Shown here: piece by piece, positions 6,303 through 14,400 of the stretch
Position numbering within the stretch: the first letter of the stretch is position 1
How the letters are laid out: every line of letters begins with the position of its first letter
IMG/VR virus record: IMGVR_UViG_3300043540_000481
Span: 1 to 43,338 of that record
Length of the DNA stretch: 43,338 nucleotides
Origin: a virus
Direction: 5' to 3' (one strand)
Notes under the pieces: generated by a model
Told to the model about the DNA's origin: nothing
Database searches by the model: none
The model's input: only the letters and a program-made list of their open reading frames with translations
Made by a program: the position numbers and the translations under genes

Positions 6303-9011
6303 TCAGTCTCCGAGACCCGTCACGCCGGCTGTCGAGAAGCTGCCGCGCTGGATTGGCCCGAGCGCGCCGCGAAGGGCATGCCCGAGGGCGCGTCCATGGT
6401 GATGATGCAGATCATCGAGGTGGCGCTTGGCTTCCTTCACGCGCTCGATGAAGGTATCAACGCCCGTTGTGTCCACCTTGGGAGAGATCGTTCCGCCGAG
6501 CGCGCCAGCGGCCTTGACGGCATCGTTGTGCCTGTTGATCTCCTCGGTGGTCATGACCGGCTTCAAATCGGCGCCGGCCGCCGGATGAAGCGCCCGGTCC
6601 ATGTTCGGGTGGAAGCGCTTGCTCATCCAATGGCCGATACCATGGTCGCTGATGCTAACCCAGGTTGGCGCAAGGGCCCCTGGGTTAAATTCCCCGCTCT
6701 TGAGATCGGCGAGCAAATCGCGGCCGCCAGTGCGTGAGGCATAATCCTCCTTCGCCAGCCGCCATGCCGCCTTGTCCTGGCTTTCGGGGCTGAAATCTTT
6801 CAGCCCCATCTCGCGCTTCATGCGCGCCCAGGTTGACGGCAGGAACTGATACCTTCCCGCAGCACCGCCGCCGGGATGATCGCTGTAATCAGAGAAGCCG
6901 CCGCCGCCATATCTGATTTTGTAATCACCGCCACTCTCGCCGCTCGCGACTGCATCAAGCAGTCCGCGCGCCTCGGCCGGGAGGTCTTTCGATACAGCCG
7001 TGTGCTCCGTCGGGATGCCGCTGACCCCATTATCATTGATCACCGGCCCCGTGGGCACATGGTGGCCATAGCGGATCGAGTTCTCGTGGCCGAGGAAGAT
7101 GTGGGAGACCGGCTTTCCAGCCTTCTCGCCGCCGCCATTGATCAGATTCCAGGCCTCATAAGCCACCGTCGCGGCGGCGGCTAATGCGGTGAGAGCTGTC
7201 GACACAGGTCCCAGCGCGGCAGCCAAACCCGTCAGGCCAATCAGGGAGGCGCCAACTCCAACTGTGCGCAATGTGCCGAAAATGGCAACCAGCGCCACAG
7301 CCTCAGTGGTCAGCCGAAGCACGCTGTCCGGCATTTTGATCAGCGCATTTGTCGCCTCGGTCAGGCCGTGCGTGAAACCCTTTAGCTCGCTATCGAACAG
7401 GCTGCTGATGCGGATTTGCAGCGTCTCGACGGAGCCTTCGAGGTTTTTCACCGCGCCATCAAAGCTGTTCAGCCGCTCGGCCGCGATCCCGGCGGCAAAC
7501 CCCTCCCTTGTATCCGCGAGCTGCTTGATTTTTTCTTGCAGCTCGTCCCAGTTCTTGAGCGCCGCACCCGCACGCGATCCCTGCTGAAAGCCAAAGAAAG
7601 CATTAAGCTGGGCAAGAGTCGCCCCCGACTGCGCGATGGCCTTGATCAGCCCTTCCGCATCGATACCGGACGCGGAAAGATTGTAAAGCGTACCAAGAAC
7701 CTTCGCGAGATCCTTCGCGTCCTTCGCGTTGATCTTGCCGTTCTTCCCCTTGCCGAAAGATTCTTCGAGGATTGGCTGCGCGGCCGTCAGGAACGCTTCG
7801 CGGTCCGTCACAATCTCCGGGTTTTCCATCAGATCGCGCAGCGCGCCGAGCTGGCTTTCGGTCAGCTTCTTCCCGAAATGCCGCTGCATCATCAGATCGG
7901 CGTTCTCCGGGCTAAGGCCGCCTGCCATCTTCGTGAACTGATTATAATCGATGCCCATTGCCGTGAGCGCATCGAGGCCCTTGGATGTCGGGGACACCAT
8001 CTTCGCGGCGATCGCGCGCATCGCGACGCCCGCCTTCTCCCCGCTGATCTGATTGCGCTTCATCAGGGCAGCAATGCCGCCAACCGTCTCATCCGAGAGA
8101 CCCGCCTGCGAGCCCGCGAGGCCGCCATACTCGAAGAAAGCCGAAATCTCGCTATCCGGCAGCCCGGAAATCTTCGACAGATGCGTCGCGTAATCCGTCG
8201 CATGCTGCATGATCTTCCGGGCCTTATCCGGGTCCGTGACGCCCTTAAGCTTGCCCGTCGAGAAGAGATAGGCCTCAAGCGTCTTTACCGCGTCCGGCAG
8301 CGCGACATTCATCGCCGAGGCATAATTCACCGCCTGCTCGACATAGGGCATGATCAAATCTTTGGAGACGCCGCGCTCGCCAAGAAGCTTCTGGGCCTCG
8401 GCGATCTGCGTCGGTGAATAGCGTGTCGAGGTGCCGAGCGCCGTCTGCTGCGCCTTCAGCATGGCCTGCTCGGCCGGAGTCAGATCGAGCACCGGCCGCA
8501 TGATGGCGTTGGTGTCGGTATATTCCTGATATTTCGACAGGCCCTCGTGAGCAAACTGCCCTGCCTTGTAGGTTACAAGGCCGCCAGCCGCAGCCCCTAG
8601 CGCGCCGCCGGAGAAGATGGGCGTTCTCTTGGCCGCCTCGACCGCTTTTTTATTCGCGTCCTCATAGGTCTTTCGCTCGCGGATCACATTGCGGAGCGCC
8701 GCGATGTTCTGGTTCTCCCAGTTCTTGACGTTACGGGCCTCGATCTTCGTCCATTCGCTCGCGTTGGCGGCAAGCCCGGCCTGGCGTGTATAATCCTGCC
8801 AGGCATTGCCGACGGTGCGGATGTCGGCGGCCGTGGCCCCAAGCCGTTTCATGGCCTGCGTCAGCCTGTCGGTGATGCCGGCATCCTTCGCGGCGGCCGT
8901 AAGCGCCTTCGCCTGCGCCTCGGCGGCGCGCAAGGCCTCGGCGACCTTCTTGGCAGGGGCTGAAACGTCGTCAATGAGACGGATGTCCAAGGAGGACGTT
9001 AAATTTGCCAT
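6303..9011 (-). CDS. Tail tape measure protein with embedded muramidase-like domain
   Basis: The protein has 902 residues. It has a long Ala/Lys-rich helical N-terminus (SLDIRLIDDVSAPAKKVAEAL), the core of phage TP901-type tape measures (FFEYGGLAGSQAGLSDETVG, MKRNQISGEKAG), and a hydrophobic stretch (VALVAIFGTLRTVGVGASLIGL). Roughly residues 680-815 form a lysozyme-like domain: ASGESGGDY, then AAGRYQFLPSTW and ISDHGIGHW. This is typical of domains that open peptidoglycan during DNA entry. A His-rich patch (LDDLHHHHGRALGH) lies near the C-terminus. It is the longest tail gene and follows the frameshifted chaperone, as expected. The start MANLTSS is chosen because a GCGNN repeat array lies directly upstream. 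Confidence 0.92.
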   Translation of the reverse strand: MANLTSSLDIRLIDDVSAPAKKVAEALRAAEAQAKALTAAAKDAGITDRLTQAMKRLGATAADIRTVGNAWQDYTRQAGLAANASEWTKIEARNVKNWENQNIAALRNVIRERKTYEDANKKAVEAAKRTPIFSGGALGAAAGGLVTYKAGQFAHEGLSKYQEYTDTNAIMRPVLDLTPAEQAMLKAQQTALGTSTRYSPTQIAEAQKLLGERGVSKDLIMPYVEQAVNYASAMNVALPDAVKTLEAYLFSTGKLKGVTDPDKARKIMQHATDYATHLSKISGLPDSEISAFFEYGGLAGSQAGLSDETVGGIAALMKRNQISGEKAGVAMRAIAAKMVSPTSKGLDALTAMGIDYNQFTKMAGGLSPENADLMMQRHFGKKLTESQLGALRDLMENPEIVTDREAFLTAAQPILEESFGKGKNGKINAKDAKDLAKVLGTLYNLSASGIDAEGLIKAIAQSGATLAQLNAFFGFQQGSRAGAALKNWDELQEKIKQLADTREGFAAGIAAERLNSFDGAVKNLEGSVETLQIRISSLFDSELKGFTHGLTEATNALIKMPDSVLRLTTEAVALVAIFGTLRTVGVGASLIGLTGLAAALGPVSTALTALAAAATVAYEAWNLINGGGEKAGKPVSHIFLGHENSIRYGHHVPTGPVINDNGVSGIPTEHTAVSKDLPAEARGLLDAVASGESGGDYKIRYGGGGFSDYSDHPGGGAAGRYQFLPSTWARMKREMGLKDFSPESQDKAAWRLAKEDYASRTGGRDLLADLKSGEFNPGALAPTWVSISDHGIGHWMSKRFHPNMDRALHPAAGADLKPVMTTEEINRHNDAVKAAGALGGTISPKVDTTGVDTFIERVKEAKRHLDDLHHHHGRALGHALRGALGPIQRGSFSTAGVTGLGD

Positions 9012-9043
9012 CAGCCGAATTCTACCTTATCGATGTTCGCCGT

Positions 9044-9098
9044 GACGCACCGCACCGCTCCGCTTCGCACCGCACCGCACCGCACCGCTGCGCAACGC
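9044..9098 (-). repeat. GCGNN pentamer array 1 (11 units)
   Basis: There are eleven uninterrupted 5-bp units. They read NNCGC on the plus strand and GCGNN on the minus strand; the unit ACCGC predominates. The array ends 32 bp before the tape-measure start codon. Relative to its downstream gene, this array is inverted compared with the other four arrays in the window. Confidence 0.85.
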
Positions 9099-9099
9099 T

Positions 9100-9120
9100 G
9101 ATGGCTTCGAAGAAGCCATC
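9100..9120 (-). other. Perfect 9-bp hairpin at the end of the tail chaperone frame
   Basis: GATGGCTTC and GAAGCCATC form a perfect 9-bp stem around a GAA loop. The hairpin overlaps the stop codon of the frameshifted chaperone product and abuts the GCGNN array. There is no T-run, so it is not a standard intrinsic terminator. It may protect the transcript 3' end or separate translation of the chaperone and tape measure. Confidence 0.6.
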
Positions 9121-9633
9121 AGCTCAATTCCTCCCGAAGCCGCAGAGCAGCCGACAATTCTTCGGCAAACTCATCCCAATACATCTGCATGAGCTCGGCC
9201 CGCGTCCCGCCGGTCAATTTGATGATCAAGGCGCGGCAGTAGACGATGCTGGCTGGGTAGATTCGGGCGTCCGCGCCGCCGCCACGAATCTCCGGGGCAA
9301 AAAATCGAGAGCGGCCTCCTGAAGCATAGTGTCGTCGTCAGGATCCAGCGCATCGAGAACTTCTTCTGGAATTGGCGCGCCTTCCGCATCGACAAAGATC
9401 GGCCAGCGCGGCGGCGGCGTTCCTTCCGGCAGCGCGCGCAGCGCATCGGCGAGGTCCTTGACCTCCTGCGCCGTCAGCCGCTTGATGGTGATCTCGCGGT
9501 ATTCCCGGCCGTCATATTCGAGAGGCCATTCGAGTTGCACGGCCTTCCGCCGCGGCTTATCTGTCAGGAAGCGGGCGGCCGGTTTTGAAGCCGTCACCTC
9601 GTCAACCGTGCTTTTATCGTGAGATTTTGCCAT
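9119..9633 (-). CDS. Tail assembly chaperone, -1 frameshift extended product
   Basis: Slipping back one base at the heptamer T TTT TTG (9298-9304) joins the zero frame to a second frame. This second frame continues FAPEIRGGGADARIYPASI..., through KLTGGTRAELMQMYWDEFA, and ends at 9119. The full product is about 171 residues. Extended chaperones made by -1 slippage are standard in P2 (E/E+E'), lambda (G/GT) and Mu-like tails. The extension has protein-like composition, and its stop lies just before the tape-measure region. The hairpin at 9100-9120 is too far downstream to be the stimulator. Confidence 0.8.
9226..9633 (-). CDS. Tail assembly chaperone, zero-frame product (gpE / Mu gp41-like)
   Basis: The protein has 135 residues from MAKSHDKS. 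The segment VQLEWPLEYDGREYREITIKRLTAQEVKDL is the signature of the Mu gp41 / P2 gpE-type tail assembly protein that binds the tape measure before tube polymerisation. The C-terminal region LDALDPDDDTMLQEAALDFLPRRF leads into the slippery site. Gene order (tube, chaperone, tape measure) supports the role. An alternative start 51 bp upstream (9684) lacks a better ribosome site and would run into the antisense membrane-protein frame. No strong Shine-Dalgarno is seen for either start. Confidence 0.85.
   Translation of the reverse strand: MAKSHDKSTVDEVTASKPAARFLTDKPRRKAVQLEWPLEYDGREYREITIKRLTAQEVKDLADALRALPEGTPPPRWPIFVDAEGAPIPEEVLDALDPDDDTMLQEAALDFLPRRFVAAARTPESTQPASSTAAP
9298..9304 (-). other. 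Programmed -1 frameshift slippery heptamer
   Basis: On the transcript strand the sequence is T TTT TTG in phase with the chaperone reading frame (GAT TTT TTG). This is the X XXY YYZ form, and both tRNAs can re-pair in the -1 frame as TTT TTT. Confidence 0.8.
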
Positions 9634-9790
9634 GCTGATTACCGTTTTATTAATCCTGATTTTACTGGCTGTGATCTGGCCCAAGCTGGTTGCTTACATC
9701 TTGATTATCGGCGTGCAGCTCGTCTGCGCCGCCGTGATACTTTTCGTCGCCGTGGCCATGTTGCACGACGTTGGAATCATTAACTATTAG
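9632..9790 (+). CDS. Antisense small membrane protein in the tube-chaperone gap
   Basis: This 52-residue frame is on the strand opposite to all neighbours: MLITVLLILILLAVIWPKLV, then AYILIIGVQLVCAAVILFVAVAML and a short polar tail. It has two clear membrane segments. It fills almost exactly the non-coding gap between the tail tube and the chaperone: its stop overlaps the tube stop, and its ATG overlaps the chaperone ATG within CATG. The stretch is visibly richer in A/T than its surroundings. The opposite strand there encodes nothing protein-like. The ribosome site is weak and no promoter is obvious. It could be a lysogenic-conversion or anti-phage small protein, a holin-like peptide, or chance. 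Confidence 0.45.
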   Translation: MLITVLLILILLAVIWPKLVAYILIIGVQLVCAAVILFVAVAMLHDVGIINY

Positions 9791-10320
9791 CCCGCCACGC
9801 GCAGGATCGCGTTCACATCGGCGCGCTGATCGGTTCCATCGACGCGCCAGGTGCGGGCGAAGAAGTCGAAATAGAACTTCTCCTGCTTGTTGAAGTAGAG
9901 CTCGTAATGGAGCATCTCGCGCGTCTCGAAGGTAGTGCCGTAGAGGTCGCCCGCCTTGAACTCGTCGCCCTCGGCCTTGGTCATCGCGGCGATCATCACG
10001 GCCTTGACCTCGACGGCCGCCGCGCCGTTCTTGTTGCGCACCGCGCCATAGGCCGTGTAATGCACCGGCGCGGCGCCGTTGAGGCCGAACTGGCTCATCG
10101 ACTGCGGATCCCAGCCCTTGACCTTGAAGCTCGCCATCAAAGGCTTGATGCCGAGGCCGCGAATCTCGATCGCGTTGAACGAGCCGCCCGGCTGGAACTC
10201 CTGGGTCTTTTCCTCAAGCCCCGGCAGCTTGAGGCTCTCGATGATGAGGCCTTTATCATTGTCCGGGCCATTATCGCCGACAAACAGCGAAGCCGCCTCG
10301 AGGACGTATAAATAAGCCAT
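9787..10320 (-). CDS. FII: Major tail tube protein, P2 gpFII family
   Basis: The protein has 177 residues. Segments SLKLPGLEEKTQEFQPGGSFNAIEIRGLG, LMASFKVKGWDP and the C-terminal FARTWRVDGTDQRADVNAILRV match the contractile-tail tube family. The tube forms the inner channel around the tape measure. It lies directly after the sheath gene, as in P2 (FI-FII). The upstream sequence GAAGGAGCTTCTGCC gives a good ribosome site for the MAYLYV start. Confidence 0.9.
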   Translation of the reverse strand: MAYLYVLEAASLFVGDNGPDNDKGLIIESLKLPGLEEKTQEFQPGGSFNAIEIRGLGIKPLMASFKVKGWDPQSMSQFGLNGAAPVHYTAYGAVRNKNGAAAVEVKAVMIAAMTKAEGDEFKAGDLYGTTFETREMLHYELYFNKQEKFYFDFFARTWRVDGTDQRADVNAILRVAG

Positions 10321-10345
10321 GGCAGAAGCTCCTTAAACGGCCTGA

Positions 10346-12064
10346 TCAGCCCGTGATGGTGGTGGCCTGGGTGGAAAGCGCCGCGATCTCCGCGACGAGC
10401 GCATCGGGATAGAGGCCGCTCTCGACGGTGACCTGCAGTATTGGCGCGGGCTGCTGGGCATTGAAATCGACGGTGAAGGCGCCCGCCGCCAGCCCGGCGG
10501 CGCTGTTCAAAGTGGGGTCGAAGCCGATCGAGAAGCCGATCACGCATTCGCGCGCCTTGAGGTCGTTGGCGATGACCGCCATCGCGTTGAGGACGGCCTG
10601 CACGCTGTGCGGCGTGACGTTCGACGAGCCGAGGAAGGCGCGGATCGACTTCAGGAGCGCGAGGTGGATGAAATCGCGGCCGCGCTGCTCATTGTATAAA
10701 GTCCAGAACGGGTCCGTCGAGGCGTTCCTGTAGCTGACGTGCTGCCAGCCGCTGTCGGTCAGCGAGGTGTCCGACGGATTGCCGCGCACCGTCACGCCGA
10801 TCCCGGCCGCCAGCAGCTCCTGCGAGGTGGTCGCGCCATCGGTCAGCGAGAAGGTATCGATGCGCTTGGTGCCGAGAATGCCCTGCACCGGCTGGTTGGC
10901 GAAGGACCAGAAGGGATAGCCGCCGTGCTGGAAATCAACCCGCACCCCGATGCCGAGGACCTGCGCCGCGCCATCCTGATAGGCGGTGCCCGCGCCCTGC
11001 TGGATGATGTGCCAGTTATCCACCGGGATGAGGCGCTTCGAGTTCAGCGTCTGCTGCCAGCTCATCGCGGCCTGCGGCGTCGTGCCGGGGCCGCCGACGA
11101 TGGCATGGGCGAAGAGCGCGTCGCAGACCGCCGGTAGCGCGGCGCAGACCGGATTGGCCAGCTCCTCGGACTGCACGGTGAATGTTGCCGTGACGCCGCC
11201 GCCGCCGGGAGCGGCGATGGTGCCCGTGATGGCGGTTCCGGGCGCGTAATTGCCGGGGTTGGTGAGGGTGACCGACAGCACCTGGCCGGAGGGCGGAGGA
11301 TCAATGGCGACCGCTGGCGCGCTGGTATAGCCGGTGCCCGCCGCCGTGACGGTGATGCCAGTCACCTCGCCGTTGAGGATCGCGGCGGTGGCCGTGGCGC
11401 CGGTGCCGCCGCCGCCGGTCAGGGTCACATTCGGCGCGGTGACATAGCCCGTGCCCTGGTTGACCACATTGACGGCGCCGACGCCGCCGCCGCTGAGCAC
11501 CGCCGTGCCGGTCGCGGTCACATAGAGGTTGCCGACGGCCGCCACCGCCGCCGCGCCGGAGGGCGTGAAGGTGATGGCCGGGGGGCTCGACGGATTATAG
11601 CCGGAGCCGGGGTTGGTGACGAGCGGGTTGGCGGCGCCGAAGGTGGTCTGGCCGGTGTAGCCCGGCGCGCCGATGAGCCTCGGCGTCACGCCAAGCAGCG
11701 AGGGCGCGGTGAGGAGCGCGTAAAGGCCCGTCTGCAGCGCGGGGTCGCCCACGATGTTGGCGATGGTGTGCGTGTCGTCGGCGCCGGTTGGGACGCGCAC
11801 CACGACCGCGCGGGCCGAGACCTGAAGGTCCGCGAGCTGATTGTTGATCGCCACAAGAGTCTGGTAGAGCGGTCCCGTGCCGATGTTCGCGAGCACCGTT
11901 GGGTCGCCCGTGTTGACCGCGACCGGCGTGTTGAGCGGGAAGCTCGTCACATCGGCGTCATCGGAAGGGAGGACCAGCCCGATGACCGAGAAATCGCCAT
12001 AGGCGGGCGGCAGCACGCCATTGTCGAGCTGATTAAAGACAATGCCAAAGGCTGGCTGGGTCAA
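10346..12064 (-). CDS. FI: Tail sheath protein with glycine-rich inserted beta domain; TTG start
   Basis: The protein has 572 residues and starts at a TTG codon with GGAG 7 nt upstream. Residues 1-140 (ending LIGAPGYTGQ) and 300-572 (NPVCAALPAVCDALFAHAI, WQTLNSKRLIPVDNW, SFWSFANQPVQGILG, TVESGLYPDALVAEIAAL) give the canonical contractile sheath. Residues about 140-298 are an insertion built from repeats around G-[ST]-G-Y, such as GSGYNPSSPPAITFTPSGAA, GTGYVTAPNVTLTGGGGTGA and GTGYTSAPAVAI. Sheath proteins of P2-like phages lack it. The insertion site corresponds to an exposed loop of the sheath fold, so it probably decorates the tail surface. Confidence 0.9.
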   Translation of the reverse strand: MTQPAFGIVFNQLDNGVLPPAYGDFSVIGLVLPSDDADVTSFPLNTPVAVNTGDPTVLANIGTGPLYQTLVAINNQLADLQVSARAVVVRVPTGADDTHTIANIVGDPALQTGLYALLTAPSLLGVTPRLIGAPGYTGQTTFGAANPLVTNPGSGYNPSSPPAITFTPSGAAAVAAVGNLYVTATGTAVLSGGGVGAVNVVNQGTGYVTAPNVTLTGGGGTGATATAAILNGEVTGITVTAAGTGYTSAPAVAIDPPPSGQVLSVTLTNPGNYAPGTAITGTIAAPGGGGVTATFTVQSEELANPVCAALPAVCDALFAHAIVGGPGTTPQAAMSWQQTLNSKRLIPVDNWHIIQQGAGTAYQDGAAQVLGIGVRVDFQHGGYPFWSFANQPVQGILGTKRIDTFSLTDGATTSQELLAAGIGVTVRGNPSDTSLTDSGWQHVSYRNASTDPFWTLYNEQRGRDFIHLALLKSIRAFLGSSNVTPHSVQAVLNAMAVIANDLKARECVIGFSIGFDPTLNSAAGLAAGAFTVDFNAQQPAPILQVTVESGLYPDALVAEIAALSTQATTITG

Positions 12065-12081
12065 CGGAGGTCTCCATCAAT

Positions 12082-12106
12082 AAAAAGGCCCGCGCGGGGC
12101 GGGCCT
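12082..12106 (-). terminator. Intrinsic terminator-like hairpin just before the sheath start
   Basis: On the transcript strand AAGGCCCGC..GCGGGCCTT is followed by TTTATTG. It has the form of a rho-independent terminator but ends only 18 nt before the sheath TTG start, leaving no room for a promoter. Partial termination or an mRNA-processing barrier is more likely than a true operon end. Confidence 0.7.
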
Positions 12107-12129
12107 TGGGTGGCGGCGAGGGGTTGCTT

Positions 12130-12363
12130 TCAGAACGTGAGCGTGGGTGTTGTCAGCTCGATGTTGGCCAGCGTCTGCGACTTGATGCGCACCTCGAGGA
12201 CCGGCGGCCCGTTCGTGCCGTTCGGCTCGCCGAAGATGCGGATCGAGCGCACGAAGGTGCCCGTCGATGTCCCGTCGTCCACGGCGGCGGTGACCACCAC
12301 GGAATCGACACTATCGATCTCGACGGTCTGGTTGAGGATCGTGACGGTGGATGCCGTTGTCAT
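12130..12363 (-). CDS. Small conserved-type tail protein of unknown function
   Basis: The protein has 77 residues from MTTASTVTILNQTV, with AGGA 7 nt before the ATG. It is acidic and beta-rich (VVVTAAVDDGTSTGTFVRSIRIFGEPNG, then VLEVRIKSQ). There is no signal peptide or membrane segment. It lies between the fibre gene and the sheath, separated from the sheath by the terminator-like hairpin. I do not recognise the family. Its position suggests a virion or assembly protein. Confidence 0.65.
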   Translation of the reverse strand: MTTASTVTILNQTVEIDSVDSVVVTAAVDDGTSTGTFVRSIRIFGEPNGTNGPPVLEVRIKSQTLANIELTTPTLTF

Positions 12364-12383
12364 TTGTTTTCCTGGCGGGCCGG

Positions 12384-14012
12384 TCAGCGCCCGTAGACGA
12401 GGATGGATGTGCCGGAGGTAAATGTTCCGGAGGAGAGCGAGATCTTGATCGCGTTGAGCTGGCCGCTCATCGGAACAGCAGTCTGAACGCCTGAGCCGAT
12501 CGAGAAGCCCATGAGCGCCACCGGCGTCCCGCACCCGGAAACCTTAACCACCACGGTGATACCATTGCTCGCCTGGAAGACGACCCCACCGGGATAGGAC
12601 CCGCCATTGTCCGCGCTGAGAAAAATAGTGCCCGTCGATGTGGCGGAAACATCCAGCGGGTCCAGCACGATGTAATATTCGCCATAGGCGGCGAGGCCGG
12701 CCGCCGCGATCGAGGAAACGCCGGAGGGCGTCAGGGTGGCGAGGAGCGTGTAGCCGCCAGCAATGCCGATCGCGCTTTGCGCCGCCGCCTGCGAGGCGGC
12801 GGTGAGCAGCGCATTGCCAACTGCGGTCGCGCCAAGCGCGGCGCGCGCGGCCGCCTGATCCGCCGCCGTGATGAGCGCCTGCCCGGTCCCCGTCGCGCCG
12901 AGCGATGACTGCGCCGCCGCCTGATTTGATGCCGTCAGAAGCGCGCGGCCGGTGGCCGTCGAGTCGAGGATGTCCGTCGATTTGACGGCGCTGCCAATGA
13001 TCCGCTCCCAATGCGCGCCGTCGAAGACCGCGTAATCGCCCGCATTCCACGCGCCGATGCCGTCGAGCGTGGTGGTGCCCCCCGAGACGACCTTATAGGC
13101 CCAGCCCGTGGTGCCGATGCCCGATGTCAGCGCGGGCGTGTTCGTGGCCGCGTTCCACGAGCCCTGAAACTGCAGGCAGCCCTGCACCGAGGCGGGAAGC
13201 TGCGACAGCGGCACCTTGCCGCTACCATCGAGCCCCGCGACGCCGCTGGCCAGCGCGACCGGGAGCTGCGAGGACGGCACATGACCGGAGCCATCGAGCC
13301 CGGCATAGCCGTTCGCGGCACCCTTGTGCGCCGTCACCTCGACGCCGGTCACCGCGCCGGAGACGCCATTGACGGAAACGACGCCCGCGCCGGCCGCGAT
13401 GGTCTGGATGGCGGTATAATCGGCCGCGACCGCCGCCGCCTTGGCGTCAACGTCGGCCTGCGCGGCCAGCACGTCGGTCCTGGCCGAGAGCACCTGCGCG
13501 GCGGCATCGATCGCCGCCAGCGCGCCGCCCGGGCAGCCGATGACCGTCACATCGGTGTATGTGCCGGAGACGCCCGCCTGATTGGTGATGGTGAGTAACA
13601 GGCCGCCCGTCGCGGAATTCCAGCCCGTGACCTGCGCGATGCAATAATCCGTCGCATTCGCCGCGCGCACCAGCACGACCCAGGGCGGCGGCTGAAAATA
13701 CTGCTTGTATCCCGCCGAGATGGTGACCGCCGTCGCGCCGGGCGCAAAGACCGCGTTCGAGCCCGCCGCGATGGGGGCCGAGAGGAACCCCATCTGCTGG
13801 ATTTCGAGGAGCTGGTTGAACGCGGGCAGCAGCGCCGCGTTGATGCGGTCGAGGCCAAGCGTGACAAGGTTGTTGATCGCGTCATTGAGCGAGGACTGCG
13901 CCTGCTCGAGCGTGCCGAGGCGGCTGTCGATGTCGAAAACGCGCAGATTGAGATTATCGGCATTGAGCGGCGTCACGCCATCGACGAAGCGGTAAATGTC
14001 CTGCCTGTTCAT
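12384..14012 (-). CDS. Tail fibre protein
   Basis: The protein has 542 residues. The helical N-terminus (MNRQDIYRFVDGVTPLNADNL) is that of baseplate-attached fibres. The middle carries tandem fibre repeats AGLDGSGHVPSSQLPVALAS and AGLDGSGKVPLSQLPASV, a motif widespread in phage tail fibres. This is followed by three ALLTA(S/A)(N/D)QAAA(Q/R)(S/A) repeats and a beta-rich C-terminal head (residues about 425-542), the likely receptor-binding part. It lies downstream of the gpI/J baseplate genes, as expected of gpH-type fibres. No chaperone of the gpG type is recognisable nearby. Confidence 0.85.
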   Translation of the reverse strand: MNRQDIYRFVDGVTPLNADNLNLRVFDIDSRLGTLEQAQSSLNDAINNLVTLGLDRINAALLPAFNQLLEIQQMGFLSAPIAAGSNAVFAPGATAVTISAGYKQYFQPPPWVVLVRAANATDYCIAQVTGWNSATGGLLLTITNQAGVSGTYTDVTVIGCPGGALAAIDAAAQVLSARTDVLAAQADVDAKAAAVAADYTAIQTIAAGAGVVSVNGVSGAVTGVEVTAHKGAANGYAGLDGSGHVPSSQLPVALASGVAGLDGSGKVPLSQLPASVQGCLQFQGSWNAATNTPALTSGIGTTGWAYKVVSGGTTTLDGIGAWNAGDYAVFDGAHWERIIGSAVKSTDILDSTATGRALLTASNQAAAQSSLGATGTGQALITAADQAAARAALGATAVGNALLTAASQAAAQSAIGIAGGYTLLATLTPSGVSSIAAAGLAAYGEYYIVLDPLDVSATSTGTIFLSADNGGSYPGGVVFQASNGITVVVKVSGCGTPVALMGFSIGSGVQTAVPMSGQLNAIKISLSSGTFTSGTSILVYGR

Positions 14013-14056
14013 TCATGCCCTCATGAGAGCGCGCCGGCCAGCCGCCCGCGCCACCG

Positions 14057-14254
14057 TCAAACTTCCGAGTATTTGCCGATGGCGCTTGGGTTCGAGGCGA
14101 GGAGCTGCTTCAGCGCCGAACCGAGAATGATGGCGGCGCGGCCCTTGATGAGGGTCGCGGGGCCAACGGCCAGCGTCTCCAGCATCTGGACGTTGTATTG
14201 CTTCGCGGCGTCGATCGGCGGCGCGGAGGGCGCGGGTGAGGGTGTGTCCGCCAT
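14057..14254 (-). CDS. Small tail-region protein of unknown function
   Basis: The protein has 65 residues from MADTPSPAPSAPPIDAAKQY. AGGA is placed 7 nt before the ATG; an ATC codon and an upstream TTG in the same frame are less likely starts. It has a proline-rich N-terminus, then a helical segment (TLIKGRAAIILGSALKQLLA). It is sandwiched between two fibre-type genes. I do not recognise the family. The neighbouring 42-residue frame ends 2 bp before its start, which suggests translational coupling. Confidence 0.6.
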   Translation of the reverse strand: MADTPSPAPSAPPIDAAKQYNVQMLETLAVGPATLIKGRAAIILGSALKQLLASNPSAIGKYSEV

Positions 14255-14256
14255 GA

Positions 14257-14385
14257 TCAATTCCTGTGAAAGGTATGTTTGCGCTCAAGACTCCGGATCG
14301 TGACAGACTGGACGAGCCCGGCAATCAACCCCCGCCATATCCAGGCATCGGCATACGAGGAAACAGCAATGTATTCGAATGGCAT
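14257..14385 (-). CDS. Tiny ORF upstream of the 65-residue gene
   Basis: This 42-residue frame is MPFEYIAVSSYADAWIWRGL with a hydrophobic middle (IAGLVQSVTI) and a basic tail. A GGTGAG ribosome site lies 3 nt upstream. It ends 2 bp before the next start and fills the gap after the 840-residue gene. It has no recognised family. It may be a real coupling peptide or small membrane-associated protein, or chance. Confidence 0.4.
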   Translation of the reverse strand: MPFEYIAVSSYADAWIWRGLIAGLVQSVTIRSLERKHTFHRN

Positions 14386-14400
14386 TTCTCACCCCGCCAG

